NCBI GenBank assembly: GCA_934247115.1
Contig: CAKQIY010000007.1
Coordinates: forward strand, 12,840-76,839
Source: an uncultured Coprococcus sp.
GTDB taxonomy: Bacteria; Bacillota; Clostridia; Lachnospirales; Lachnospiraceae
Direction: 5' to 3'
DNA: 64,000 nucleotides
The position numbers and the translations under genes were made by a program. This document shows positions 37,805-46,736 of the stretch, piece by piece. Numbering within the stretch: the first letter of the stretch is position 1; the number at the start of each line of letters is the position of its first letter. The notes beneath the pieces are model-generated. The model did not search any database, had not been told where the DNA came from, and worked only from the letters and a program-made list of their open reading frames with translations.

Positions 37805-39296
37805 TATCAATCCCCGCCTTTCTGAAAGCTGATACGACCTTGTACTTCTTTGTATTTCTATACAGCTCTTCGTCCTGTTCCCCCACAAGTATCTCCCTGA
37901 AATACGTACTTCTCAGATTATTGGTATTGCCGATTCCCTTCATCCTGATATACCTGTTCTCCGGATTGGTCGTCGTAAAGCATATGAAATCCTTATTGAT
38001 AACCTCCAGAGGTCTCAGATTGTGTGATGTGAATATAAACTGGCCCTTGCCGGATTCCTGGAACGTCTGAAGCACCTCGCCAAGAAGATATTCAAACACG
38101 CCTGCATCCAGCTCATCTATTGCTATCGTACATGACTGTTCATTGTATGCATCTATTATAAGGCTGAGTACCGACACGATCTTTCTTATTCCGTCAGACT
38201 CATATCGGAACGGCATCATAAGTCTGCCCTCCGGTGCCGTCTCTGCATTGTGTTCTCTGCTCATATCAGATTCGTTTCTACTGGACACAATCTCCACAAC
38301 ATGTCCTATACTTCCATCCTTCATCATAGTCGGCGACAGCTCATGCATGTTCACATTGAGTCCGGGAACTATCTGGCTGAGGACTATATTTATATTGTCG
38401 AACTGCGTCTTAAGCTCAGTGAACACAAGATCAGGCATTATGTTCGGCATATCAGTCTTTAACAGATAACGTCCACTCTGTGTATACAGCGGCAATCCAT
38501 AGTTGAGTCTTATATATCCTGTGGACTTAGTATCCACAACATGAAGATAGAGCTGACTGTAATACGCAAGCTCCAGCACAACCTGGTAAAACTCCGAGTA
38601 CAGCCCACAGTCATCAAATACCTTTGCAGCACCGAGGGAGAACACAAATGATGCTGATTTCTCCTCCGCAAGCCTTCTCACTATGTTCAGCTCATCCAGA
38701 GACTTTTTGCCACCCGCCACGAAAAACTTCTGTTTTGACACAGGGCCAAATGGTCTCTCATCCACGGATGTATCTATGATCGGCTGCATTATGATCTTTC
38801 TGCCATCAAAGTCACCCGCCATACTGAGTTTCTCATCACTTATCTTAACCCTGTACTTTGAGTGCTGCGAACTGCCGGCATCGTCTGCTACATACTGTCC
38901 AAAGCCGCCCGCCTGCTCGATCTCAACTGCTGAGAGTGCAAACTCATACACTGCCTTCCTTATCCGTCCATCTGGGTATTGAAGATCAAATGTGAACTCA
39001 AGCCTGGACTTATCCTGTCCTTTTGCCACACATTCAGCGTATACTCCGGGTACTTCAACGCCCATCATAAGGAGCTTTAATATTGCAAGCGCCTCTATAA
39101 AGCTCGTCTTACCTGAGCCATTCTGTCCATACAGCCCCAATATATCTGCTTCCGTTCCATACGGAACATATTTCTTTCCGCATGCAAATACTATCTCTCC
39201 ATGCTCAACACTCTTGAAATTATCAAGGACGGCCTTCTGTATCCTTATCGTAGGCAATCTGTCCCAATGGTCTTCTCTAAATTGTCTGATTCTCAT
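37788..39296 (-). CDS. OLD/RecF-like AAA ATPase (AAA_15/21 type)
   Basis: 502 residues. Walker A is LGLYGQNGSGKTSFIEAL (about 53-70); the ABC-type signature is in FRYESDGIRKIVSVLSLII; Walker B plus catalytic Glu is CTIAIDELDAGVFEYLLGEVL; and FTSHN is the switch His loop. The N-terminal strand pair (IRIQKAVLDNFKSVEHGEIVF) is the standard start of RecF/OLD-type ATPases. There is no Toprim domain within the chain; a separate overlapping gene supplies one. GAGGAGACCGTGA precedes the ATG and a consensus promoter lies at 39334-39362. Proteins of this class work in DNA repair and in abortive-infection or antiphage systems; the two-gene layout favours the second. Confidence 0.88.
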   Translation of the reverse strand: MRIRQFREDHWDRLPTIRIQKAVLDNFKSVEHGEIVFACGKKYVPYGTEADILGLYGQNGSGKTSFIEALAILKLLMMGVEVPGVYAECVAKGQDKSRLEFTFDLQYPDGRIRKAVYEFALSAVEIEQAGGFGQYVADDAGSSQHSKYRVKISDEKLSMAGDFDGRKIIMQPIIDTSVDERPFGPVSKQKFFVAGGKKSLDELNIVRRLAEEKSASFVFSLGAAKVFDDCGLYSEFYQVVLELAYYSQLYLHVVDTKSTGYIRLNYGLPLYTQSGRYLLKTDMPNIMPDLVFTELKTQFDNINIVLSQIVPGLNVNMHELSPTMMKDGSIGHVVEIVSSRNESDMSREHNAETAPEGRLMMPFRYESDGIRKIVSVLSLIIDAYNEQSCTIAIDELDAGVFEYLLGEVLQTFQESGKGQFIFTSHNLRPLEVINKDFICFTTTNPENRYIRMKGIGNTNNLRSTYFREILVGEQDEELYRNTKKYKVVSAFRKAGIDNGEAT

Positions 39297-39333
39297 TCAC
39301 GGTCTCCTCAGATGTTATTGATTTAATACTGTA

Positions 39334-39362
39334 ATTATATGTTTATCCATTACATTCGTCAA
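39334..39362 (-). promoter_or_regulatory. Near-consensus promoter of the ATPase/Toprim/membrane-peptide operon
   Basis: TTGACG (39357-39362), 17 bp, TATAAT (39334-39339) on the minus strand. The -35 overlaps the stop codon of the upstream AraC gene. It makes the three-gene unit independent of its neighbours. Confidence 0.75.
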
Positions 39363-40264
39363 CAGACATCGTTTTTTGAATTTTTTATTTTATTTTTCTT
39401 ATTTCTTCCGGTTTTACCATTTCTATATCTGAGTGGAGACTCTCCCACATCAGAAGAAAACCTTCTGATGAAATAGCTTACATTTGGATATCCTGATCTC
39501 ATGGCAATCTCCGTGACCGGCAGGTCTGTTGACTCAAGAAGATGCCTTGCATATCTAAGTCTCACATAGTTCACATACTGGGTAAGTGTCATGTGAAATC
39601 TCTCGCTGAATAACCTTGACATATATTTTTCTGACAAATGAAAATGTTCAGAGAGCTCAGCAAGCCCTATGTGATCATGATAATTATCCTGTATATACAG
39701 AAGTATTTCCTTTTCCAGTTCACCTGATGCATTCCTTGTCAGCTCTTCAAGCTGACCATATTCCACAAGCAGATCCATCATCTGTAAAAGCCGGATCCTT
39801 ACCTGTATCTGTCTGTGTGTGCCCATTTTTCCATTCTCCTCCGCCAGTTCATCAAGAATAGGTATGAGTTGCCCAAGCAGATTCCGGTTCGCCACTTCTG
39901 GTCTGAATCCCCGGGTGTGATTCCTGAGCGGAAAAAACACTTCATCCTCCAGGGCATCCTTGGTCTGAAATGATATGAATTCCAGAGGAAATATAAATGT
40001 AAAATAGTCCACAGGAGTGTCCGGAGCACTCATCATGTGCAACACTCCCGGACTTACAATAAACGCTGAGCCGTCTTCCCCTGTAAACTTCTGCCCATCA
40101 ATCTCCACCGTAAGCGGACCTTTCCTCACATATATTATCTCCACCTCATCATGCCAATGGACCGGGATCTGAAATGCATGAGGCGAGTATCGCATGTGAT
40201 ACTCACAAAACGGATATTCTCTTGTTCCGTGCGGATGATTTTCCTTTAATTCTGCGTACATCAT
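39359..40264 (-). CDS. AraC family transcriptional regulator with N-terminal cupin
   Basis: 301 residues. The N-terminal half is a cupin sensor (FQIPVHWHDEVEIIYVRKGPLTVEIDGQ, then FIVSPGVLHMM). The C-terminal half has the two AraC helix-turn-helices: IGLAELSEHFHLSEKYMSRLFSERF and PVTEIAMRSGYPNVSYFIRRFSSDVGESPLRYR. It probably binds a sugar-like ligand. It diverges from the MATE pump gene, and TGCAACTT and TGCGATAT direct repeats lie in the 192-bp region between them, so it likely controls the pump, itself, or both. The C-terminal tail is basic (KTGRNKKNKIKNSKN). Confidence 0.92.
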   Translation of the reverse strand: MMYAELKENHPHGTREYPFCEYHMRYSPHAFQIPVHWHDEVEIIYVRKGPLTVEIDGQKFTGEDGSAFIVSPGVLHMMSAPDTPVDYFTFIFPLEFISFQTKDALEDEVFFPLRNHTRGFRPEVANRNLLGQLIPILDELAEENGKMGTHRQIQVRIRLLQMMDLLVEYGQLEELTRNASGELEKEILLYIQDNYHDHIGLAELSEHFHLSEKYMSRLFSERFHMTLTQYVNYVRLRYARHLLESTDLPVTEIAMRSGYPNVSYFIRRFSSDVGESPLRYRNGKTGRNKKNKIKNSKNDVC

Positions 40265-40311
40265 TATCCCCTGATATTGATTTATTATATATTGCGTTGC
40301 TTTTTATATCA

Positions 40312-40398
40312 TGCAACTTCGTCATATTAACTCATATGTAGAATATGTGCAACTTTTAATTGAAATAGTACAAGATTCTTGCGATATCAATGCGATAT
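40312..40398. promoter_or_regulatory. Direct repeats between the AraC and MATE genes (candidate operators)
   Basis: TGCAACTT occurs at 40312-40319 and 40348-40355, and TGCGATAT at 40380-40387 and 40391-40398 (11-bp phase, one helical turn). Paired direct repeats are what AraC-family dimers bind. The second pair sits where the MATE promoter is expected. Confidence 0.45.
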
Positions 40399-40456
40399 TA
40401 TACAATTTAGTTATAACTCATGATTTTATACCCATCACCAAAGGAGTACTGATTAT

Positions 40457-41761
40457 ATGAAGAAATTATCCGCACTTTTTATACCTATATGTTTTGAAAC
40501 ACTATTCTATATGCTGTCTGGCATGGTGGACACACTTATGCTCTCATCAGTAGGCGACTATGCCGTAGGTGCTGTCGGAACCGCCAACAGCTACATAGGC
40601 ATGTTTATCATCATGTTCTCCATCATATCATCAGGAATGATGACTGTCATGACTCAGAACATAGGCGCAGGCAGGCCTGGCATTGCCTATCAGGCTCGTC
40701 AGCTTGGCCTTATATTTAATTCAGTCATAGGTGTGGGAATGTCCATATTCCTGTTCGTCTTCTCCGGCAGTATTCTTGACCTGATCGGAATAGCAGGAAA
40801 CCTCAGGGAACCTGCCATGAGCTATCTTGAGATTGTTGGCGGAGGGTGCTTTCTGAATGCACTGATTCCAATATTTGCAAGCTACCTCAGAGCATTTGGC
40901 CATACAAAGCAGCCTCTCATCGCTACCATAATCGGCAACCTTGTAAACTTCGCCTTAAATGCAGTTTTTCTATTTGCGCTGCATAAAGGGGTGCAGGGTG
41001 TCGCTGCAGCGACAGTCATATCCAAGGTTATCAACCTTGCAATTGTTATCTTTTTCTCCTGCACCCTTGTAAAAGCAGGAAAAAATCCCGAAAGGCTTTC
41101 TAACAGAACTGTCCTTTCACAGATCATCAGGGTCGGATTGCCATCTGCCTTCGAATCCGTTCTGTACAATGTCGCCATGATGCTGGTTGTCAAGTTTCTG
41201 AACCAGATGGATACTGACGGAATAAATGTCACGGCACGATCCTACGCAGCCCAGATAAGCAACTTCTCCTTCTGCGTCGGCTCAGCACTTGCCCAGGCAA
41301 ATGCCATCATGACAGGATGGCATATCGGTTCCGGTGATATAGAGGCATGTAAAAGAGATACCAAAAAGGCCGCCATCATCGGTGTGATCGTGGCGACCTG
41401 TCTTGAAACTTTATTTGCTGTCACAGCCCCATGGACCATGAGACTGTTCACCGACAACCCGGACATGGTTCATATTGTCACAAGGCTTCTTGCAATTGAC
41501 ATCATCCTCGAGGTCGGCAGAGTTACCAACCTTGTCTACGGCCAGGCCTTAAAGACCAGCGGAGATGCGGTATTCCCGGCTGTCATAGCAGCGGTCTTTA
41601 TGTACGTGTGTGCTGTCGGCGGTACATGGATGTTCGGCCTGCACTTTGGGCTCCTTGCAACCGGCGCCTACATAGGCCTTGCCTGTGACGAATGTGTGCG
41701 CGCAGTGGGTATGGTCCTGCGCTGGCGAAGCGGAAAGTGGACGGAGAAGAAACTGGTGTGA
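40457..41761 (+). CDS. MATE family efflux transporter
   Basis: 434 residues with twelve hydrophobic segments in two halves. The N-terminal half carries MVDTLMLSSVGDYAVGAVGTANSY, the usual MATE start, and the duplicated VGLPSAFESVLYN segment opens the second half. It exports cationic drugs, dyes or metabolites by sodium or proton antiport. AAGGAG precedes the ATG. Divergence from an AraC regulator suggests inducible expression; the substrate is unknown. It is convergent with feoB with 61 bp between them and no clear terminator. Confidence 0.92.
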   Translation: MKKLSALFIPICFETLFYMLSGMVDTLMLSSVGDYAVGAVGTANSYIGMFIIMFSIISSGMMTVMTQNIGAGRPGIAYQARQLGLIFNSVIGVGMSIFLFVFSGSILDLIGIAGNLREPAMSYLEIVGGGCFLNALIPIFASYLRAFGHTKQPLIATIIGNLVNFALNAVFLFALHKGVQGVAAATVISKVINLAIVIFFSCTLVKAGKNPERLSNRTVLSQIIRVGLPSAFESVLYNVAMMLVVKFLNQMDTDGINVTARSYAAQISNFSFCVGSALAQANAIMTGWHIGSGDIEACKRDTKKAAIIGVIVATCLETLFAVTAPWTMRLFTDNPDMVHIVTRLLAIDIILEVGRVTNLVYGQALKTSGDAVFPAVIAAVFMYVCAVGGTWMFGLHFGLLATGAYIGLACDECVRAVGMVLRWRSGKWTEKKLV

Positions 41762-41822
41762 TAATACACTAATACCAAACGTATTCCAGAATGTATCAGA
41801 CCAGACATACTCCAGGATTCTA

Positions 41823-44159
41823 TCACAGGATTCCACCTATCATATACACCACAAATGCTGCAAGCCACGCCACAACGCACTGCCAGATCACTACCATGAC
41901 AGCCCAGCGATGTCCCATCTCTCTCTTGATGGAGGCGATGGCTGCTATACAAGGCGAGTAAAGCAGGCTGAATACAAGCAGCGATGCTGCAGCCCTGGTT
42001 GTGATAGCTGCGGTCACTGATCCGTTAAACAGAATCTCGAGTGTGGATACCACACTCTCCTTCGCCATGATACCACTTATGAGCGACGTACATATTCTCC
42101 AGTCGCCAAGTCCAAGCGGCTTAAATATCGGCACCAAAAGTCCGGCTATCGCAGCAAGTATGCTGTCCTGCGAGTCTTTCACCATATTGAGGTGCATATC
42201 AAAGCTCTGAAGGAACCAGATACATATAGTTGCTAGGAATATGACTGTGAACGCCTTCTGAAGAAAGTCCTTTGCCTTCTCCCACAGGAGCTGGCCTACG
42301 TTCTTCGCACCCGGAAGTCTGTAATTTGGAAGCTCCATGACAAAAGGAACCGCATTGCCCTTAAACAATGTGCTCCGATAAACCATAGCTACGATTATTC
42401 CTATCGCAATTCCGAGGAAATAAAGCCCTGCCATAATAAGGCCGCCCTTTCCAGGGAAGAATGCGCTTACAAAGAACGCATATATAGGAAGCTTAGCCGA
42501 ACAGCTCATGTATGGAGTGAGCAGAATAGTCATCTTTCGGTCTCTCTCACTCGGGAGTGTCCTGGTTGCCATGACGGCCGGAACCGTACAACCAAAGCCT
42601 ATCAGCATCGGAACTATACTCTTGCCGGAAAGTCCGATCTTCCTTAGCAGCTTATCCATTACAAATGCGACTCTTGCGATATATCCACTGTCCTCCATAA
42701 GTGACAGGAAGAAGAACAAGGTAACAATTATTGGAAGGAAACTGAGCACACTTCCCACTCCTGCAAATATTCCATCCATAACCAGACTCTTGACCACCAC
42801 ATTTACATTTGCTGCGGTGAGAAGCTTTCCCACCTGAACCGTGAGCGCATCTATCCCCATCTCTAATAGTTTCTGCAGACCTGCTCCAATCACGTTAAAT
42901 GTCAGATAGAACACCGCAAGCATGATACCTATAAAGCATGGGATTGCGGTATACTTACCCGTAAGAATGCGATCTATCTTCTCGCTTCTGATCCTCTCCT
43001 TGCTCTCCTTTGGCTTAACTACGCAGTTTTCACATACCTTTTCTATGAAATTAAATCTCATATCAGCTATGGCTGCACTTCTGTCAAGTCCTCGCTCTTT
43101 TTCCATCTGGATTATCAGATGTTCTATCGTCTCTTTCTCGTTCTCATCAAGTCCTAGCCTGTCAAGTATGAGATGATCTCCCTCTATGATCTTGGTTGCA
43201 GCGAATCTAAGCGGCAGATCTGCTGCCTTTACATGATCCTCTATGAGATGCGCCACCGCATGTATACATCTGTGAACAGCTCCGCCAAACTCATTCTCAT
43301 CACAGAAGTCCTGTCTTCCAGGCTTTTCCTGATACTTGGCTATATGTATGGCGTGTCTTACAAGCTCATCCACACCCTCGTTCTTTGCCGCAGATATAGG
43401 TACAACCGGGGTTCCAAGCATTGCCTCCATTCCATTTACATCTATGGAGCCTGAATTGCCTGTGACCTCATCCATCATGTTGAGTGCAACGACGACAGGT
43501 ATCTCCATCTCAAGAAGCTGCATTGTGAGATACATATTTCGTTCTATATTAGTAGCGTCTACTATATTGATGATAGCCTTTGGGTGATCATCAAGCACAA
43601 AGTTTCTGGACACGATCTCCTCGCTGCTATAAGGAGACATCGAATATATTCCGGGAAGATCCGTCACGGAAGTATTCTCCCTGCCCCTTATCGGACCATC
43701 CTTTCTGTCGACAGTTACTCCGGGGAAATTACCTATATGCTGATTTGATCCGGTAAGCTGATTGAACAGAGTCGTCTTTCCACAGTTCTGATTGCCGACC
43801 AGGGCAAATGTAAGTCTTGTTCCTTCCGGGAGCGGATCACCGTCCCCTTTGACGTGATATTTTCCTTCCTCGCCAAGTCCGGGATGCGCCTTTTCCTCTA
43901 TGGTCTCAACCCTGGTGTGGGCTCTGGATCTTGTCTCTATCTGCTCTGCATCTATCTGCTCTGCATCAGCCAGTCTGAGTGTAAGTTCATATCCATGGAT
44001 CTGAAACTCCATAGGATCGCCCATCGGAGCAAGCTTCACAAGGGTTAGCTCCGCACCGGGTATAACACCCATGTCAAGAAAATGCTGTCTTAGCTCTCCT
44101 TCACCGCCAACGGCCTTTATTCTGGCGCTCTGTCCTACCTTCAAATCTCTCAGTGTCAT
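41823..44159 (-). CDS. feoB: Ferrous iron transporter, FeoA-FeoB fusion
   Basis: 778 residues. The first 75 form a FeoA (SH3-like) domain (TLRDLKVGQSARIKAVGGEGELRQHFLDMGVIPGAELTLVK). After a linker with an AEQIDAEQIE duplication comes the FeoB G domain: LVGNQNCGKTTLFNQLTG (G1), FPGVTVDRKDG (G2), DLPGIYSM (G3), NMMDEV (G4) and the switch helices. Then the membrane Nucleoside-recognition/Gate domains follow, including PMLIGFGCTVPAVMATRTL and YMSCSAKLPIYAFF. It imports Fe2+ in anaerobic conditions. In many bacteria FeoA is a separate protein; here it is fused N-terminally. The G1 loop has Cys in place of the usual Ser. A promoter with an iron-regulator-like dyad precedes it. Confidence 0.96.
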   Translation of the reverse strand: MTLRDLKVGQSARIKAVGGEGELRQHFLDMGVIPGAELTLVKLAPMGDPMEFQIHGYELTLRLADAEQIDAEQIETRSRAHTRVETIEEKAHPGLGEEGKYHVKGDGDPLPEGTRLTFALVGNQNCGKTTLFNQLTGSNQHIGNFPGVTVDRKDGPIRGRENTSVTDLPGIYSMSPYSSEEIVSRNFVLDDHPKAIINIVDATNIERNMYLTMQLLEMEIPVVVALNMMDEVTGNSGSIDVNGMEAMLGTPVVPISAAKNEGVDELVRHAIHIAKYQEKPGRQDFCDENEFGGAVHRCIHAVAHLIEDHVKAADLPLRFAATKIIEGDHLILDRLGLDENEKETIEHLIIQMEKERGLDRSAAIADMRFNFIEKVCENCVVKPKESKERIRSEKIDRILTGKYTAIPCFIGIMLAVFYLTFNVIGAGLQKLLEMGIDALTVQVGKLLTAANVNVVVKSLVMDGIFAGVGSVLSFLPIIVTLFFFLSLMEDSGYIARVAFVMDKLLRKIGLSGKSIVPMLIGFGCTVPAVMATRTLPSERDRKMTILLTPYMSCSAKLPIYAFFVSAFFPGKGGLIMAGLYFLGIAIGIIVAMVYRSTLFKGNAVPFVMELPNYRLPGAKNVGQLLWEKAKDFLQKAFTVIFLATICIWFLQSFDMHLNMVKDSQDSILAAIAGLLVPIFKPLGLGDWRICTSLISGIMAKESVVSTLEILFNGSVTAAITTRAAASLLVFSLLYSPCIAAIASIKREMGHRWAVMVVIWQCVVAWLAAFVVYMIGGIL

Positions 44160-44253
44160 AATTGATTATCCTTCTTTCATCATTCGTCCAGATTCATCCA
44201 CGCAGTCTTTCAGTACCACAAAATCGTCTGTCGAATGCCGTCTCTTTATGTCT

Positions 44254-44298
44254 ATTGATATTTTTTCTCAATTATAGCACGATGAGTTCTATGCGCAA
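44254..44298 (-). promoter_or_regulatory. feoB promoter with a possible metal-regulator dyad
   Basis: TTGCGC (44293-44298), 16 bp, TATAAT (44271-44276), in an extended TGC-TATAAT form, on the minus strand. The dyad ATTGAGA-AAAAA-TATCAAT (44254-44272) begins at the -10 and covers the start site, where a DtxR- or Fur-type repressor would act. Identity of the regulator is inference. Confidence 0.55.
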
Positions 44299-44303
44299 TA
44301 GCT

Positions 44304-44939
44304 TTATACATCCACATTTTTCATTCCATATCTTTTTAGATCAACACGGCCATTCTCGACCTCTATACCATCAGCTCTGAGCCGTTCCGCCTGGACATCT
44401 GCCCCGCCAAATGCAAACGCTCCTGCCAGCTCACCCTTGGAATTCACCACGCGGTAACACGGTATGTTATCAGGATCCGGATTTTTGTGGAGCGCATTGC
44501 CCACAGCCCTCGCCATCTTTCTGTCGCCTGCCAGCTCAGCTACCTGACCATAGGTTGCAACACATCCCTTCGGTATCTTCTTCACCGCATCATAGATCCT
44601 CTTTGTCGGGCTGTATGTAACTATGTCATAGCTCTCCGCTATCATCTGCTTCACCGCATCCTCTGGCACACTTCCATCAAGTATGATCGTATTCCAGTGC
44701 TCCTTATTCTGATGCCATCCAGGTATAACTGATTCAAATGCCTGTCTCCAGAAATCCAGCGACTCTGAATCCGCTTTAACGTTCAGATTGATATATCCAT
44801 TCCTCTCATAAGTCCATAGAAATGCTTTCTTACTTCCCTTGACTCTCACAAGCTGCCAGTTCTGATCGTGAAATGGTGCCTCCTGGTAAGTATCTGGAAA
44901 TGAGAGACCATATGCCAGAACTTCCTCTCTTGTTGTCAT
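44304..44939 (-). CDS. MmcQ/YjbR domain fused to an O6-alkylguanine-DNA alkyltransferase-like domain
   Basis: 211 residues from ATG 44939 (MTTREEVLAYGLSFPDTYQEAPF), behind AGAAAGGAA. Residues 1-110 are an MmcQ/YjbR (CyaY-like) domain (DQNWQLVRVKGSKKAFLWTYERNGYINLNVKA, then VIPGWHQNKEHWNTIIL). Residues 112-211 are the DNA-binding domain of Ogt/MGMT proteins: RIYDAVKKIPKGCVATYGQVAELAGDRKMARAVGNALHKNPDP, then IPCYRVVNSKGEL. The reactive Cys161 is kept within PCYRV (usually PCHRV; alkyltransferase-like ATL proteins have Trp here). It probably repairs O6-alkylguanine or flags it. It lies 35 bp after an AlkD-like gene, making an alkylation repair pair. Confidence 0.88.
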   Translation of the reverse strand: MTTREEVLAYGLSFPDTYQEAPFHDQNWQLVRVKGSKKAFLWTYERNGYINLNVKADSESLDFWRQAFESVIPGWHQNKEHWNTIILDGSVPEDAVKQMIAESYDIVTYSPTKRIYDAVKKIPKGCVATYGQVAELAGDRKMARAVGNALHKNPDPDNIPCYRVVNSKGELAGAFAFGGADVQAERLRADGIEVENGRVDLKRYGMKNVDV

Positions 44940-44974
44940 GTGTATTTTTCCTTTCTTGTGTTGCAATTATGTAA

Positions 44975-45649
44975 TTACCTGTATCCCTTAAGATATTTCT
45001 TCTGCTCGTCCGTTATGCGGTAACTCTCCACCGCCTTCTGTATCGTCTTTCGGTGAACCCAGTCGGACATGCAGTGCTCTTCTATATATGGAATGACCGC
45101 ATCCCACTGCTTTGCAAGGGCAGTAGCCATATACCATGCGATCATCATGTTGACATAATACTCATCAGACTTGACTCCTACCACAATCCGCACATACTCA
45201 GGATCAAAGTCCTCATCGAGATAAAGTCTCATGAGCATTCCTATTCCATACCGTATAGTATAGGTCTCGCTTGAGGCGATCCAGCGCTTAATGACCGGCA
45301 GCAATTCTTCCTTGTGATTTTCAAAACACTTCGGCGCAGGGAAATCACAGGTTGCCCAGTTGTCTATATAAGGAAGGAATCTCTCTATCTCTGAAAGACA
45401 TTTTTCATAATCCTTTATCCTGGTTATGAGCATCATGTGGAGATTGTTCTCCTCGTAATAACGGTGTGGAAGTTCTTTTATAAACTTTTCTGCCAGTTCT
45501 GTTCCAACTATACTCTTCGCATACTTTCTGAGCATCGGAACTCTTATGCCTATAACCGTCTCCTTGTCGATGTCTGGCATAAGCCTGCTGTGAAAATCTC
45601 TGTATGCCATATCCTGTAATTCAAACAGATGCTTTTGAATCTCCTCCAT
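44975..45649 (-). CDS. DNA alkylation repair protein, AlkD-like HEAT-repeat glycosylase
   Basis: 224 residues, all helical, of the AlkD/DUF4259-like family. Marks are IGIRVPMLRKYAKSI, a YYEENNLHMMLI helix, the DNA-contact segment YIDNWATCDFPAPKCF with its Trp and Asp (AlkD VDSWDxxD-type), and MMIAWYMATALAKQWDAVIPYIEE. AlkD removes bulky or charged alkyl bases without flipping them. The gene lies upstream of the MmcQ-MGMT fusion and both are probably co-transcribed, giving two complementary ways to handle alkylated DNA. AAGGTG precedes the ATG. A TATAAT in the 99-bp spacer upstream could drive it. Confidence 0.88.
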   Translation of the reverse strand: MEEIQKHLFELQDMAYRDFHSRLMPDIDKETVIGIRVPMLRKYAKSIVGTELAEKFIKELPHRYYEENNLHMMLITRIKDYEKCLSEIERFLPYIDNWATCDFPAPKCFENHKEELLPVIKRWIASSETYTIRYGIGMLMRLYLDEDFDPEYVRIVVGVKSDEYYVNMMIAWYMATALAKQWDAVIPYIEEHCMSDWVHRKTIQKAVESYRITDEQKKYLKGYR

Positions 45650-45748
45650 ATTTTCACCTTACGCTTTCTAATTTTCTCGTTGTTAGTTTTCCATTTACTA
45701 CATTTTTCTAATCGAACTCATAATTGTATACAACTATTATATCTAATA

Positions 45749-46606
45749 CTATCTGAATTTCTTCACATGCTCCGATATAAACCGAAACAGTTCGATATTG
45801 ACCTTCTCATTCTTCTCCTCCGCCTCAAGATACTCCGGAACCGGAATATCCGTCTGAATCTCTCCGCATATATCAACGCCCAATATTCTTGAATGTCTTA
45901 TATCACCGGCATATCTTTCATCATTACGACAAGCGGCATAATTTCTTTCTTCACCCTGACCGCCAAGAAAGACACCGAGCAGGCGTTCAAGTCCATCGAT
46001 TGACATATCCCCCTGACTCCAATTTGTCTCACAATCCTCTGTTCCGAGGACGTCTTTGTCTATAGATATGTACAGAGGCAGATCTGTTCTGATAAGTTTC
46101 AGCTTATTCTCAAGAAGACCACCGTGCAGGTCTTCGGCAGAAAATATCAACAATCTTCCGCTCTGACTCCCATTGTAACTTTCCAAAGTCTGATCTATAT
46201 CCTTCTCCGGCGGCCCCACTATCACAAGCTGCCTGAGATTTTTATTCTGGCTCAGAGCCTGTCCCGCCCAATCTCCACAGCTCATCATCCCAGGAACCAT
46301 TGGTATCTGCATATCCGTGTGGTGATCATACATTACAAGCCCAAATGGCTCATCTATATGATCCGTTATTATCTTTGAAATATAATGATAATTTCCTGAA
46401 TCAATATAATGTATACCCTGGATTCCGTAAGGTTTTATCTTTTCCCAGATCCTTTTATTTGCCTCTTTCGAGCAATACATATCTGTCTCTTCTATATCCG
46501 AGCAGTCTATATATCTGAACCTGTCAATATCCTTTATATACTCGTCACAGTATACGTGTGTAAAATCCAGGATCAGATTCTCGTTTTTCACCCTGCTGTC
46601 ACCCAT
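45749..46606 (-). CDS. Arginase/agmatinase-fold ureohydrolase family protein
   Basis: 285 residues from ATG 46606 (MGDSRVKNENLILDFTHVY), with TTTAGGAGTG upstream; an ATG at 46645 has none. The two-manganese site of the arginase fold is visible: His in SGNYHYIS, then VMYDHHTDMQ (DxHxD) and ISIDKDVLGTEDC (DxD). The usual DAH spelling is DHH here. Members release urea or formamide from guanidino or formimino compounds, but close relatives in Lachnospiraceae are uncharacterised and the chain is diverged, so the substrate is open. It is a single gene, followed downstream by the AlkD gene. Confidence 0.8.
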   Translation of the reverse strand: MGDSRVKNENLILDFTHVYCDEYIKDIDRFRYIDCSDIEETDMYCSKEANKRIWEKIKPYGIQGIHYIDSGNYHYISKIITDHIDEPFGLVMYDHHTDMQIPMVPGMMSCGDWAGQALSQNKNLRQLVIVGPPEKDIDQTLESYNGSQSGRLLIFSAEDLHGGLLENKLKLIRTDLPLYISIDKDVLGTEDCETNWSQGDMSIDGLERLLGVFLGGQGEERNYAACRNDERYAGDIRHSRILGVDICGEIQTDIPVPEYLEAEEKNEKVNIELFRFISEHVKKFR

Positions 46607-46687
46607 ATCCACACTCCTAAATAATTCATATATAGCAAATTTCACAACGATGCGAACATAACCAATGAATAATAAAAAACGATCTTA

Positions 46688-46730
46688 ATACAAAATCGCC
46701 CGACTGTATTCTAACACAATCGGGCAATCT
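46688..46730 (-). terminator. Terminator after the gltS operon
   Basis: GCCCGATTGTGTTAG pairs with an ACAGTCGGGC arm on the minus strand and is followed by GATTTTGTATT. It lies seven bases past the stop of the small downstream protein. Confidence 0.7.
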
Positions 46731-46736
46731 TAAGCA

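Noticed and set aside
41762..41822. Terminator between the convergent MATE and feoB genes
   Set aside because: Only short direct repeats (AGGATTC) and no stable hairpin with a uridine run were seen.
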